DNA of 64,000 nucleotides from Phascolomyces articulosus (Eukaryota > Mucoromycota > Mucoromycetes > Mucorales > Lichtheimiaceae): assembly GCA_025677815.1 (NCBI GenBank), contig JAIXMP010000027.1:62001-126000 (forward strand), read 5' to 3'. This document shows positions 1 through 12,928 of the stretch, one piece after another. Position numbers and translations under genes: made by a program. The notes under the pieces were generated by a model. That model saw only the letters and a program-made list of their open reading frames with translations, ran no database searches and was not told the origin of the DNA. Within the stretch, counting starts at the first letter, position 1. Every line of letters starts with the position of its first letter.

Positions 1-1572
1 CAGGATGGAAACAATCGACATTGCTAATAAACAAGGCAGCAGAAAATATCATTAGTACTAAAATCCTCTATTACGCCAATGTATATTCAACGCCTTTCTT
101 TTTTCATTCTTCTTATCTCTTTCAGCAATGACAGTAGTTACACCCTCCAATAATGATTCTTTACTATTGTAATTTATTACCTCAAAGTTTCAAGTGGGAG
201 GCCACCAATATTGAGATTAGTAGCAGGTGTATAAGCAATAGCGAATCCATCGTGTTGCTGAGCATTGTATTTTTGATAGATCTCATGGAGTTTGGCACTG
301 TATTGAGCAGATAAAGTATCCATATTGGCCCGATCTTCTTCAGATCCTCGGAAGCACTCACATAAAATACGGTTCAAGATCCAATCAGGTTGATTGAAGA
401 GTGGTCTGCAGTATTCTTGACCCATAGTTAAATCATATACACCAGAGACATTAAAAGTACCCACAAGATTTACAATGACTCGTGGAACATTGCTACGGAT
501 ACGCTCAATTGCAGCTTCAACATAATTACCATAAGCTTCTACAGTAACATCAGCAGTATTGTCGCCACATGATGCACATTGATCGTTGCCTGTTTAAATA
601 ATAGTCATATGTGTCAGTTATTAAGTATGATAAGAGCACCCATATAGCAATATGGATCCCCAATTTTAAATAAAGTATGGTCATGACTCAACAAAAACAC
701 CTACTTCCGATTTGAATAGTAATCATTTTCCAATCCGTTGCAAAGTTGACATTGGGAAGTTGCATCATACGTGGAATAAGGTAATCCAATTCCGCATTTA
801 ATGTTTTAGCAATTCCCCCACTGATAGCAGCATTCAAAATATCAATATCAGGATGTCCTATAAATTACATAAGATTATCATAATGAGCCGTGTTACCATT
901 ATTAATGAAAACATTGCATTTCTCATTATCTACATTACTTGTACTATTATAATAATAAATTACTTACTGTAATTGCAATTTTCATCGTCTATATAAAATA
1001 ATGTCAATAATGTGCATCATAGAATAGTATATATAAAGGTGAATTTGAATAATAATACCTCCACAAAGGAAAACCAAATGCTTTCCAACAGCAGGACCCT
1101 CAAGACTTGAGTTGTAATGCTTGACAAAGTTGGCCAATGTAATAGCACCATCATCACCGCCAATACCCCAACTTTTGCCACGGAATTCTGTGATAGCACT
1201 CAAGTTCAAGATACCGGTACCCCCAGGACCATCATTAATACCTTCCAATGCAAAACCAGCCATGATACTATTTTTTAAAAAGAAAACAGAGAGAAGGACA
1301 ATAAATTGTAAGACTTCAATTTGATCGAACGTGTATTGAATGATGGTCATGACAATCAATTTTTTTTTTATATTCAATTACCTGTCTCCTAAAGCAGCAA
1401 CAACCTTGATATCATCTGGACGTAAATCATGAACACCTGCTGGTCCACTTCGTGCGGGAAGTGCTGGGCAATCAGCAATACTTGATGCAGTAAGTGCAGA
1501 ACTGAGTGAAGCAAGTACAGAAAGTACCAAGAGGAACAACCCAATGGTCTTGTTATTACTATGATTCAACAT
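1..1572 (-). CDS. Secreted GDSL/SGNH phospholipase B-like lipase, 3' end outside window
   Basis: Six exons read on the minus strand: 1572-1382, 1267-1059, 988-968 (a 21-nt microexon), 857-705, 589-181 and 23 to beyond base 1; all join in phase with GT-AG introns. The N-terminus has a hydrophobic stretch (IGLFLLVLSVLASLSSA) typical of a signal peptide, so the enzyme is probably secreted or vesicular. Family blocks are visible: the nucleophile block (ALGDSIMAGF, Ser in GDS, split across intron 1), a Gly block (NAAISGG), the block with Asn (IGSNDQC), and the last exon gives DCFHP, which holds the Asp and His of the triad. This order matches animal PLB1 and fungal PLB-type GDSL hydrolases acting on acyl esters of phospholipids. 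Substrate is inferred from the family. An in-frame stop at 177-179 is intronic: the exon ends at 181 before GTAATA and the next exon continues the conserved block. Confidence 0.85.
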
Positions 1573-1655
1573 AATATTTAATATGTATTATGTTCTTTAA
1601 TTTGATAAATGAGAAAGATAGTGAATAAACCTTTTCGTAATTCAATTTCTTGAAG

Positions 1656-1665
1656 TTTATATATA
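1656..1665 (-). promoter_or_regulatory. TATA-like element of the phospholipase gene
   Basis: On the minus strand this reads TATATATAAA, about 85-95 bp upstream of the start codon at 1572, in a suitable position for a TATA box. No other upstream motif is recognised. Confidence 0.35.
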
Positions 1666-1666
1666 C

Positions 1667-4600
1667 CCAACAAAAAAATCGAAAAATGTATGTTGGTCCA
1701 TAGAAAGCGTTGTATCACGATCAAAACGGTTTATTCCTTTGGTTCTGTGCTACTGTGGGAGCGAGTGGATTTTCTATAGAAAAAAATAAAATGGGAAGAG
1801 GAGTTAAAGTTATATGTAATACGATCCTGCCAAATGGTTACGCCAGATCCAAAATTGTTACTCTGAGAAAAACTGCACCTGGGGTGAACGTGTGAATAAC
1901 TTGAATAAAGTTTTCTTCTTTTTTCATGTACATATCCACATTATACTTATACATTGTATACTGTTATAGCAAGGAAATCATAGAAAACATTATCGTTGTT
2001 ATAGGAGTTGATGAATGACATCATAGTTTCAATGTAATATTAAAATCAACGAAATTAATAAATTCATGAACATAATAATTGTCCATAATAGGATAATAAT
2101 TATGAAATATTTATTTGTTTAGGTATAAAATGCTTTGTTGTTGTAGATCTCTCTAACGCAAAATTGTTAATGCGGGGAGCACTTTTTTTTTAGTCCATCG
2201 ATTTCAAATAGGGTGACAAAATAAGCTTTTCATTTTGGCCTAAAACAAAACTGACAACAAAAAAAAGACCACGTGCCCCTCTTACATCGCGATCAGCAGA
2301 CAGGCACGATTGTCGATATGTACCACAGATTGCGCGTTTGTTACAACCACTGGGATTACATTTTTTCCGCGTTCCTTATATATAATTGGATTATATCATC
2401 TATATTTTTCAATATTATGTTACGATTTTTATTATTTTCATATAATTCGTCCTCAACTCTTGCAAATACCAGCTATTTAGAACTTATACACATCCATTTT
2501 CTCATGACACCGATTGACTAATTTCATAATCGCCTTTTCAACATTTATAGAATTCCCAAGAAACTTTATAGTTTTCCTTATAACTTCTTCCCACCACCGT
2601 TTCAGCATCACTATTACCATTCTCTTTATTTTAAACACCCATTTGTGATTTGATGGAAAAACATTGAAATGTAACAATGAATGATACATGTGGTTTGTAC
2701 AGAAAACCATATTTTTACTTGCCGTTCCATGGAAAATATGTGAATAATTTTTATAAACTATGTTTCAACAAAGAAAAGATGAACAAATGACTCAATCAAT
2801 GTTGAGTATACTGTTAATAAATAAAATGGAAACCTTACATATATGCACAAGTGCAGCATGCTTCATTGACAATTATGATACCAATGTTGTGAGTGCATGA
2901 CGTTTAAAAGAATAGTCTTTGAAAGGAAAGATGTCGCAAAAGGGGAATAGTATCTTAGAGGATCCAGTTTCCCGTCACTGGCTGTAGTATTATTATGTAA
3001 ACACATGTGCTTTACTCACTCCCACAATTTTTGAGCAAAGGAAAAAAAAGCATAATTTTATTACTGCTTATAGGTGACAGTTTAAACCTTTTTGCATTAC
3101 TTTTCCTTGTGAAAAAACAAGGATTTGAAATAAGCTTTTTTTTAAGTACTTGTGTTATATATACATCTGTGATTTTTGCAACCACTTTGAATTTCTGCAA
3201 TGATATCCGTGTCCTTTTAGTTTCCAATAAAAAACTTATAATATTACGATTCATCAATTGAAGTATATATACCAGATAATAATAATAATTATTTCTTGTC
3301 CATTGTTTCTTAAAATAATAAATTAAACATGAATGCCTTGGATCAGAAAAGCAACTCGAGATAAAAGATATGTTCTAATTTGGAATTTCAATTTGTTTTG
3401 TGCAAAATAAACATGAATCATGTTCTTTTTAATTGGCAACATTTCCCAATTTGAGTTACCCACTTGTAACCGAGTTATGGATTATGCAAATCAAACTTTT
3501 ATGCAGCTGTTTGCTTCTGAAAATTTCATGGCATGAATAGATCCAAGGATACGTGATAATTGTACTTACATAGCTTGTATCGAACCGACCCCAACAATAG
3601 AATATTAACAATGTCATGCATTATTATTTTATGCATAACATTTTATTAGTATTTGGAGTAGAACTGGAATCTATATAACATTACTTTCTCTTGGTGCAAA
3701 TTGGCATTGCTATCACCAAGCATTCACTGAATCTTATTCTATTTTTGTTTCAGCGACTTGGTCTACTTATTGTGATTACCAACATAGTGGTAACAATCTA
3801 TGTATTGTATTTGGGAATCCGCTTGTTTCCACAGATCGGTATTAAAAAGTTGATGGTAGCAATAGCATTTTCTCCTCTATCCTTGGTTTATTGATAAAAT
3901 AAAGATACGTTGGCCGATATATAAAAATATTAAACTCCATCACTTTACATTGTTTCCCAAGTATTCTTGTATACCAATTACATCATATAAGGTTTTCGAA
4001 AACCTTCTTCTCATTAATTTAGTTCCAGGATTATGTTCTCCTGCTTGCCCATTTTTTTTTTTACTATTATTCAACTTTTGATACCGCCAGCTCATTTGGT
4101 ACCCTCAGGATCAATACAGTTTTTTGGATACAATCCAATGTTTCAAATTCTATTGTATCGGTGTGCTGTATTTATTAAGGTTAACTCCTTCCATAATTTG
4201 GTTATGAAGAAAGCAATGTAGTGATCATACTGAGTAATAATATATTCTCTATATATTAATTAAAATAATAAAATTCTTGTTGTATAATATTAGAATATCA
4301 CTTAGTACCCCTGTTTGTAGTTTCCCAGAAACGCTATTTGGCCGGTTTTCCTCATTTATTTTTTCCGCCGTTGAGTAACCAGTAATTTAAACTTGATATG
4401 TGTGAGAAGGTCATAGGAGTTCTTTCGTTGTTATTCATTAGATTGTGGTTATACAACTTCTTGCTATTCTTACTGACACAACGTTTCCTTTTTTGCCTTT
4501 TGCCATTATGCTCAATGTGCATAGTTTGTGTACATGAAATAAATTTGTGTAAGTGGAAATATATGCTATAAACAGCCGATATACTTGCTTTATCCAATAA

Positions 4601-4789
4601 ATCACCGTTGTAATTGATTCATATGCTGTGGTACGTTTGATTTCCCTCAAATTGTATTTTTCGTGTATATATTTATAATTGTTTTCCTTGTGTATTTTGA
4701 ATATTCTTTCCTAGTTTCGCAACTAACAATTGTTGAAGTCATCCCCTCAAGATGATCACCTGAACAGAGGAGACGTGATTGGTAAATAT
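1667..4789. other. AT-rich gene-poor stretch, no supported gene
   Basis: Only short open frames occur here and none has a recognisable motif or splice-consistent extension. A plus-strand hydrophobic frame at about 3700-3895 could be a membrane segment of the decayed gene that follows, but it stands alone and is not called. Confidence 0.5.
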
Positions 4790-5101
4790 ACAATAGAGCA
4801 GTTATGGATGTTTGAAAGGGCGATGCAGCACCACCGACCAGTATCATATCAACAGCTACTGTGACAATGAAACATTCGAATATAAATACAACCACAATAG
4901 TTCAACCTCAACCAGCTATGCAAACCTTTACACGAAGATGACGATGGTGTCGAAGAGCTCGTTTAGTGGAACGTCGATTCGAAAAACCAGTTCATGAAAA
5001 TAATACAAATACCAATACACCTTCAACACCAACAAAGAAGATTTACAAATAAAAAAAAATAGACCCCATTCCTAGCTTGTTTTTATGTTTGGATTTTAAA
5101 A

Positions 5102-5134
<33 letters not shown>

Positions 5135-5470
5135 GCCATAGGATCATATTTCATTACTAGGCGTATTGTTTCGGCTCTTTTTTCTTTCTTTATGCTACCC
5201 AAGTGAAATGATATAGTGGTTTTCATTAGTTTTTTTTTGTTACAGCTTTTTTAAATAATGTTTCAACGTTAGATATGTAATCGATTAAATGTACCAGAGC
5301 GCATGGAAAGTGTACGACCGCGTGGAACGACAAATATGGTACGAACTGAAAGACAGTTCGATTATCTTCACCATACAACACCAAAGAAACATATTGATCT
5401 GTGGCATACTAAATTTATTAGTTTGACTATCTTACAACAACTTTGTGATCCTTCATTTTCTAATCAATAA
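4790..5470 (+). pseudogene. Decayed coding remnant, possibly peroxin/dysferlin-domain (Pex24-like) protein
   Basis: A plus-strand frame ending at the TAA near 5052 encodes a basic segment with TRR, an in-frame TGA (4939-4941), then RWCRRARLVERRF and FEKPVHENNTNT. The Arg/Trp-rich block resembles the end of a DysF/peroxin domain, which usually reads RRRRW followed by basic residues. A second open segment follows at about 5280-5470 (NVPERMESVRPRG and on to DPSFSNQ, stop). The broken Arg codon, the lack of a start and the isolated pieces argue for a dead gene. The family assignment rests on one short motif and is tentative. Confidence 0.3.
5108..5132. repeat. (TTA)n microsatellite
   Basis: About eight perfect TTA units, lying between the two fragments of the decayed gene around it. 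Confidence 0.9.
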
Positions 5471-5875
5471 TATACAGATTCTTCTTCTTAATACAAATAT
5501 GAAGAAATATCTCTTCTACTATGTAAGACCACGGAAAAAAGTAACTGTATTTATTAAAACTTAATCCTCTGCATTTTTACTAAATAATAATTACAATGAT
5601 ATGATTTTTTTTTATAATTTTGCTACATTATAACAATGAATGGACTTAAATCCATAGGCGAAGCAAATAATAATATGCTTTATTGTGATAAGATATTGGA
5701 TATAAGAAGGTTGATCAAATGATGCACCGCTCCTAATTGTGTAACCTAATCTTGTTCTGAACCCAATACTGAATGCGATACTGAGGTCCTTATTATTAAG
5801 AATTGATGTTACTTCGCAGTCTACTTTACCTATCAGACCATTCTACTACTTTCGATATTGCTCTTATCAGGAATC

Positions 5876-7525
5876 TTAGCACTGTGGGAATACAGTCAAG
5901 AGTCTTGGCCACCAATGACCTTTAGGATTATATTTTGCTTGCATTTCGGTTGGATGATTATTCTTGCCAAGTTTATCAGTGCCAAGGTTAATCGGTTGTG
6001 CACTGCTTTGGAAAAAGTATAAAAGGCCATAGGTTTTCAATAGAAATAAACAGTTATCAAATATTTTGCTAAAAGAATAAATTAACATTATTATCCCTCG
6101 ATCACTCAAATATTGAATAATCATATTTGATTTATATTGTTGATACAATCACATCCACCCAATTGCTTAGAAAAAAGCCTTATTTTATCTAACCACTTGA
6201 CCAGTCAATTCACATTCAAGTCTTTACAATTCTACACTAATTGAAAACCATTTTATTAAAAATATTGTTGTAGTATACGTTATGTAATTACTACTGGTGC
6301 TCACTATATTAAACTACCTACATCTGATCTACTAAAGTCCTATCTTAAAAATTGAGAGGTTCACTACTATGAAATGCATTTTACCTTTCTAAAGTTTTCT
6401 ACACACTCGCCACAAAACTTTTTGTAGATATCCAATTGTTTAGTTTCGTCTCGTTTCGTTGCACTATCGTCTTCGACGTCTGTTCCATCATCATCAAAGT
6501 CAGTACCGCGAGCGGGTGCCGGATTCTCATCTTCATCTGTAGTGTCTTCAAGTTCGTAGATTTCTTGTTCAATGTTTTCATTATCCAGAATATCTACTGT
6601 ATATGTTCGATGCGGTTCAGTATTGCTATTTTTCGATTCATACTCGTCTTCATCAGGTTGGTCATCTACTACTCAGTCTTCATTTTTATCCGACATACCG
6701 AATTTATGCATTGTTGTATAATCGACACCAAGCATTTTGATTTTATGGCAGTTATTTCATTTACGTTTTGGTGGGAATTGTTTGGCAAGTTCGGTATTGT
6801 ATATGGAGTTATTTATGCTATTCAGTTTCTCATGTACACTTATCCGTGAAATAACCTGACCAGACAATTCACAAAGTCCTGATGAGATCAATTCATAATT
6901 GTTGTTGAGTTTTTGGGAAATCTGTAGGAGTGTTCTGACCCCTTCTTCCGTCCAGCGACTACTTTCATTGATAACACTCTTATTTGTGGAACATGCCGTT
7001 ATAAATGGTGACATACGTGGAGATAATGCTGGCAATAATTCCATGATCAGTGTTAATGACGCCGGTGATAATGAGGATGGCGATTCTGTATTGGGTGCAA
7101 TACTTGATAGACGGTTTTGGAAATCGTATTTGGTCATCATATCTGCGAGTTGTTCAAACGTATATTCCTTTTAAAAAATTAGGTCATTAATAAATTGAAC
7201 ATGCTTAAAAAAAATAGATAATTAACAAATTTATATTTTCTAATGATATAAATAATGTATTTACCGATATGAAATTGTATTTTCTCTTATTATTGGGTAT
7301 GTTTTTGTGCTTGTTACTACTTATATCTTGATAACTCAATACCAAGCTTAAGGCGAACCTTTTTCTAAAAGAGTCTACTTTGTCAAATACAAAGTTCGAA
7401 CAAGCACTTAAGTAATTGTCAAGGTTTGCATTGGAAGATTTCATTGACAAATAATCCTTGTGGGGGGATGCTTCGCTCTTGAGGTAGGCTTCTAGACGAG
7501 ATTCTTCTCCAACTGAATAAGGTTG
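5876..7525 (-). pseudogene. Decayed multi-exon gene of unknown family
   Basis: Two exon-like blocks join in phase on the minus strand. Block one is 7525-7265 (87 codons, preceded by TTTTAG, followed by GTAAAT). Block two is 7167-6385 (261 codons, preceded by AAAAG, followed by GTAAAA). Block two keeps one frame throughout but carries two stops, TGA at 6759-6757 and TGA at 6675-6673. Between them lies KIKMLGVDYTT and after them a very acidic stretch (DEDEYES, DFDDDGTDVEDD) ending in KKFCGECVENFRK. A further open piece at about 6030-5876 ends in GHWWPRLLTVFPQC. The composition looks like a real protein, but I do not recognise it. Both stops would be CGA before one C-to-T change. The upstream start was not found. 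Confidence 0.4.
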
Positions 7526-7619
7526 CTAAAATAAAATTATAATTAGGTTCATGGTGTTCTTTTTTATATGTAGATAGAGCATAAAAAGAATCAAAATTTT
7601 ACGTTCATAATTTGTACGT

Positions 7620-8040
7620 AGCATATTGAAACATTATGATGCGCATAATCATCATCGATAGCCATCTTTTGCATACTTTTTAAATACTTGCTTCAATGAC
7701 TTCCCCAGTTTGTTTCAATCACCAATATAACGGTGATGTGTAATAAATGGAGTTCCATCGATTTCTACTAGTACAATATCTACCGAAAACTCTATCAATT
7801 GAAAAATAACATCAGGTGCCACTCCTCTAAATCTGTTTTCCTTGTCCTTCTGTGTACGGGCTCTTCATCTTTGAGTGCAGAAAGGTTGGAGTCACTCTTA
7901 AGGCAACAAGAAGGATAATGAACATTTATGAATAGTACATGTTTCACCAAAAACTATATAACCTTTATGCATCGAGGCCACAGAAACGTACCAGTCGATA
8001 CCACTAGCAGAGTGATTGTAGAGCAGCAAATGTAATTCGG
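7620..8040 (-). pseudogene. Broken partial copy of the Mucorales-expanded nuclease-like family
   Basis: This segment is a diverged copy of part of the gene at 10634-12877. The minus strand aligns from the exon end (ASGIDW before GTACGT, compare SIVFDW before GTATGT) through RFRGVAPDV, LVEIDGTPFITHHRYIGD and NKLGKSLKQ to QKMAIDDDYAHH. It is broken by a TGA at 7717-7715, where the better copy has AGA, and by an extra T in the run before KSMQK, plus a frame change near 7860. The exon homologous to the family C-terminus is absent: an unrelated decayed gene begins at 7525. Confidence 0.55.
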
Positions 8041-8056
8041 AAAGTTATGTAACTGA

Positions 8057-8272
8057 AAATTTCGCAAGAGGGCAAGATTTAGCATGATGCAGTGTTGAAA
8101 GAGACTAATCGCCAAACTTTCCATTTACCATGGATTAAGTGATAAGTTGTTGCAACAGAAGTTGATCAAAAAGTATCGAGGTTGACAACACGATAGGTAG
8201 GAAGAACTCATCACCATCAAATTGTCAGCTCTTGAGGAAAGGTATCACAACAAGATTAAAGAAGAAGAATAA
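8057..8272 (+). pseudogene. Short decayed coding remnant, basic protein, unknown
   Basis: One continuous frame of 71 codons ends at TAA 8270-8272 and is interrupted by TGA 8096-8098, TGA 8183-8185 and TAG 8198-8200. The readable parts are KFRKRARFSMMQC, KRLIAKLSIYHGLSDKLL, QHDR and EELITIKLSALEERYHN. All three stops are one C-to-T step from CGA or CAG. The basic N-terminal piece is reminiscent of transposon-derived proteins common in Mucorales, but this is not enough for a call. It lies directly against the copy of the nuclease-like family on the other strand. Confidence 0.35.
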
Positions 8273-9059
8273 TTTCATATTTGGTGGCTGAACCCAACTT
8301 GCATACTGTATATATAATATTGATAAGTAAATTATAAATCGTTATTGTTGAAAGAAGAGTCTTTTTGTACAGCTTACTTAATCCTTTTATGTCTAACTTG
8401 GTACAATCTTCATATTTTCATGAGGCAGAGAGGATATGAATACACTTATTAACGTTTCATATCCCATAACTAATAAAAAAATTATTGTAAAACAATAATA
8501 AATAATAAAAGTTAAAAAAAAAGAACGAGTACTTCAACAAAGGGAACACATCAAAGCATTAACAGGTAAATTCACTGTTGACTACTTTTTTTTTTTTTTT
8601 GTCTTTGTGATATTTTTTTTTATACTTCACATTTTTTTTAATACTGTTATAGCCTTTATTATTGTTATTGTTGTTATTATTTTCTAACTATCAAAAAGAT
8701 CAAAATAAATATTTTGAAAGCACTTTGAGAATTAAATTTTGGAATTTTTTGTGTGCTGTTATTTTTGTGTGAGATAAGTTTTCAAGTTTTCTCATATCAG
8801 CTGAAATTGTGACAGTTTCTGGTGATAATTAGTGAAGGTCAACTATAATAACTCAGGAATCAACCCAGCCAGTTTCGTTATAGCCATGAACCATGAAGTT
8901 ATTTTTTTCCCTTCCTTTCAGAAAAAAAGAAAACACAGATTGTCAGCCTATGCCTGTGCCATGCGTGTAGCATCCATTTATTTGGCCCCTCCATGCACCG
9001 CCCGCATAAGAAAAGAAGCGTACACATCCATTCACATAATGTGAACCGATTGTTGTCCC
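8273..9059. other. AT-rich intergenic stretch
   Basis: Poly-A and poly-T runs dominate 8500-8650. No frame with a recognisable protein signal was found. Confidence 0.5.
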
Positions 9060-9586
9060 CGTCTTATTTGCTCTTTTCATCTGTGTCCTCCAAATCGACT
9101 TTATTACGAACATGGTAAATTAAATATATTGAATGAAGGAAAATATTAATTGTTGCTAATAAATTTTACATCTCTTCATGCTTTTTTTTTTGATGGTCGT
9201 AATCTTGTTACCGAGCTGTATATTCTATATAGATCTTTACTGAGAATGATTTCTCAGTCCTTTTGGACCAAGTCATCCCAAGGTTGTCTTTTATCTCACA
9301 TTTTGGCACAGCAATCTCGCGTGGTGGACTTCCAATGCCATATGCGTGATCATTCTATCTACCTTTTAATCATAGTAATAAACCAATAAAACGCGGATGA
9401 AGACAAGACTTGTTCCTATTATTTACGAGACATATTTCGATATATATCATATTATTATTACCTTTACTAAATCCTTCATATGTTCCATTGTTTTAATCTT
9501 CCTTTAACATCGATAAATTGGGATTGTAGGCTTGCAAGATTGGATTTACCAGGTTATGGAATAACTAACAATCCATGAGATTTTCC
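9060..9586 (-). pseudogene. Decayed coding remnant in three pieces, unknown
   Basis: Three minus-strand pieces look protein-like. The first, about 9586-9478, reads GKSHGLLVIP, a TAA, then PGKSNLASLQSQFIDVKG. The second, about 9379-9239, reads AYGIGSPPREIAVPKCEIKD followed by GMTWSKRTEKSFS before a GTAAAG donor-like site. The third, about 9112-9060, reads HVRNKVDLEDTDEKSK and a stop. Their order fits exons of one gene. The internal TAA would be CAA before one C-to-T change. I do not recognise the family and found no start. Confidence 0.3.
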
Positions 9587-10633
9587 AAAAAAAAGAAAGA
9601 AATTATTATGTATATAGGATATTGTATTATTGAAGTGTGTGATGAGTGGAAGTAGTCATAAACAACGGAAGTCTATTTTGCCATAAATGGTTATTGAGCA
9701 CTTTGGCATATTGTTTTTATAAGGGATGATGGCGTGGATGTGATAATACCAGGTGGTTACCTTTTTTTCGGCAGTAAAGAAAACTTTTGGGCTATTTACA
9801 TGGAAGGCTGTCAATCCTGTTTTTATTTGTTTCAATATTTAATTCTTTTGTTGATCTAATTATCAATTCTGCATTTATTGAGAATATATACAGGAATAGA
9901 AAGAAATGATAATCCTGCTGTTTTTAAGAATACTTTCTGGATTTATCATGTATGGAATAATTGAGTATATTACTAGCATGATTATTAAGTGTCAATTACT
10001 TTATGGCAATTATTGCATTTTTTCCTACTATTCGATCCAGAATCATCAGACACACATTATAATGCCTCATGTATTGTGGCCCAGAATAACTAAATATCCA
10101 AAAATAAACCAATATACAATTGCCAAATCTTTAGCATTAATATTCCTGAACATTGTATGTTGTCTGTACGTTATATTTATAATCGTTTCCAATTGATATG
10201 AGGAGCACTGCTGCTGCACATGCACTGTTAACCATACGTTGTTATGGGCATTCACAGCAGCAGTATGTTTTTTGGTTATATTAGTTATAAAGCTACATGG
10301 ATGATATATACATGAACCAAAAAGATCCACAGTATAATTGTAAATGCATCCTGTTTTTATCTTGATTTTATTATACCAATACCTATAACATTATGGATTT
10401 ACTATTTAAAGGGAACAAAGAGGATACTATTACATAAACATAATGACTTTTGTTTAGTTATATTTATAGCCTACTTTACTGATTGTTATTATGGGAGATA
10501 GAGAGGGGGATAACAAGGTATATCTTCATGATGTAGTTTATATCACTTTGGCTGATGTTTTTTATACGATTGAAGTCTACAATAAACAATTTACATTTGT
10601 AAAATGGTGTATATAGAGGGGTATCACACATGC
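9587..10633. other. AT-rich intergenic stretch
   Basis: It lies downstream of the 3' end of the nuclease-like gene. Only short hydrophobic frames typical of AT-rich DNA are present. Confidence 0.5.
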
Positions 10634-12877
10634 TTATGATGTGGCCGCATTTTGACTTTGTTTCTTATATTTTTTCGTTGGTGAAATATAAACCGTATCT
10701 CGTGAATCATCAGAGTCATCGCTACTGATTGCACCCGTATCGCTTTTCAAATAAAGTTCAATTTTATTGGCGCTATCAAGAATTAAGTCCTAATGATTTT
10801 CGGTCAGCAAAAAAGTATAGAAAGCTATACATCGTTTGTTGTTTTCTTATTTACTATGAACGGATTGATTTTTTTATAAATACAATACCTTTAGCTTCCA
10901 AAACTTCCTCACAATTTTTGCTAAAGAAGTGGGTAACAATCCTACTGGGCATGCGATTTTTATTGACATGACTTCTTGATATACGTAAACACCACGCTCT
11001 GGTTCAGATAAAGAGTAGAGATGAAGTGTGTTCACTAAAAGGTTGCATAGTTAGAACCAATCCACTTCCAGTTATATACAAAATATTATGTTGATACATA
11101 TTTTCAATAGTACTTACAATATATTTGGATTCCATATAATTTTATTTCATGATATAAATCCTGATCCCCGTCGTTCACCATCTGTTGGATACTTTTTAAT
11201 ATTTGCTTCAAGGATTTTCCCAGCTTATTTCTATCACCAACGTAATGATGATGATTGTGTATAGTTGGAGGTCCACTGATTTCAACAAGTGCAAAATCTG
11301 TTGAAAACTCCACTAATCGAAATATACCATCAGGTGTTACCCCTCTTGATCTAACTTCATTATCCTTCTGTGCACGATGTTCTTCATCTTTGGATGCAGA
11401 AAGACCAGAATCACCCCTGTGGCAATGAGACAGGTAATATACATTTAAATATGAACACTACATTCTTCATCAAAAGAACCTTTTATGCATCAAGGTCACA
11501 GTAACATACCAGTCGAATACAATGCTGTTTGTATGCTTGAATAATTTTTGGAGTAATGGCGATATGTATTTAGCAATGTAGTTCAGGTCTCCTTGCGCCT
11601 TGGATATCAATAGGGATCCATCATTCCCATACATGTCACGACTATCATTATTAATCAAATCAATATTATTAGTTGGATGCATATTACTATATCTCCATGA
11701 ATAAAAAACATAACATGCAAGAAAAAACTTACAATTGCTCGGTAATTTTGATAACCTTCTTTTGCCACTTTCTTTGTGAATCAAAATTGCATCTTACATC
11801 GCTTGATGTATCTTTTATAGCTCTATGAAAAGATGAAATGTCGATCTAAATATCGTATAATAATACGTTATTAGAATATATATGTATATATTTATAATTC
11901 AACATCATGTTACATCCTTCATTAGTAAGAATCCTTATATACCTACCACGCGGTTCATCATTGTTTCAACAAATATTCGAACTTCTTCAATATCGGTACC
12001 ATTTCTTACGTTATTACTCCTATGCCCTGCAAGAATTTGATCTATGTCGCTTTTTTTTTATTGTTTTTGATAGTTTTGTCGATGAAGTTGGGATCAGATC
12101 AACGATCCCATAGTAAAGAAGGCTTTTTTATATCATAATTAGTATAAGTATAACTTTGTTTATATTGCACCAATATAAATGTAATACTCACTCCTGCTTG
12201 TGAATTTCTGGAATGTGGTCTTCTTGGTTTTTAAACTTTACAACAGCGGATCGCACTCGATCTGCTGGTGTATGATCAGCGAAAGGATCAGGATCGATGG
12301 TAGAAGTTGGGCGCCGTTGTTGTTTTGGCTGTTGTCGCTCAATTTCCTGTTGTTCATGTTGACGAAGACTTTGTCTTTTTTTTCTTCCATCGACACGCTC
12401 GGCATGGATACGCTTGCGTGTGTTGTTTTTGTTCAATTGATCAGAAATGTTGGACGCTGCCACCAATCTTGCTTCATTTAATAAATCGGTTGCAGTCGAT
12501 TCAAATTCCGAAGCTGCTTCAGATTGTTTTTGTTGTAGTTTTTTGCTTTGGTATTCTTCGTGTAAAGAGTACCAGAATGTGACATTTCCTAAACATCAAA
12601 TACTAGTATTCATCGCATTCTTTGGAACTGACTTTTTGAAAATTCGATAAAACTTCCCATCTAACTCGTCAAACGACGCGAGATCCGGTGCATGCTCAAT
12701 AATATCCGCTCGTATTCGGTTTAAAAAATGGATATAGTTCAAATGGTTATTTGGTGTAGTAGTAAGGTAATTAGAAAGTGATTCATGAAACCAATCCATG
12801 ATATCTGACGAAAAAAGTATTGGTGAAAGAGGGATCGCGTCAATGCCAAAATTCACTTTTTCCGCCGCATAGTGCAT
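10634..12877 (-). CDS. Mucorales-expanded protein with nuclease-like core; one in-frame stop
   Basis: Seven exons close in phase (1680 nt): 12877-12192, 12049-11947, 11845-11733, 11686-11510, 11416-11118, 11034-10889, 10789-10634. The N-terminal half is unique and ends in a basic, Gln-rich segment. The C-terminal half shows the family blocks: AKYISPLLQKLF, FDWGDSGLSASKDE, RGVTPDGIF, FALVEISGPP, YVGDRNKLGKSLKQIL, LHLYSLSEPERGVYVY and an acidic tail (SSDDSDDSRD). Related proteins are a large multicopy family in Mucorales, known to me only as hypotheticals. The D, then E-x-S/K pattern suggests a PD-(D/E)XK-like fold, which is inference. A TGA at 12598-12596 interrupts exon 1, and the frame upstream meets TAG at 12928-12926. 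Either the gene is freshly broken, or the 15-nt GT-AG segment 12603-12589 is removed. The splice site at 12050 ends in AAG. Confidence 0.55.
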
Positions 12878-12928
12878 AGTGTTTTTGAGGAATGAGATAA
12901 CGGAGCTAGAATTTCCAACTCGCAGCTA

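Noticed and set aside
9906..10196. Hydrophobic open frame on the plus strand
   Set aside because: Composition is what random AT-rich DNA gives (Ile, Phe, Tyr, Leu), with no family motif and no splice partner.
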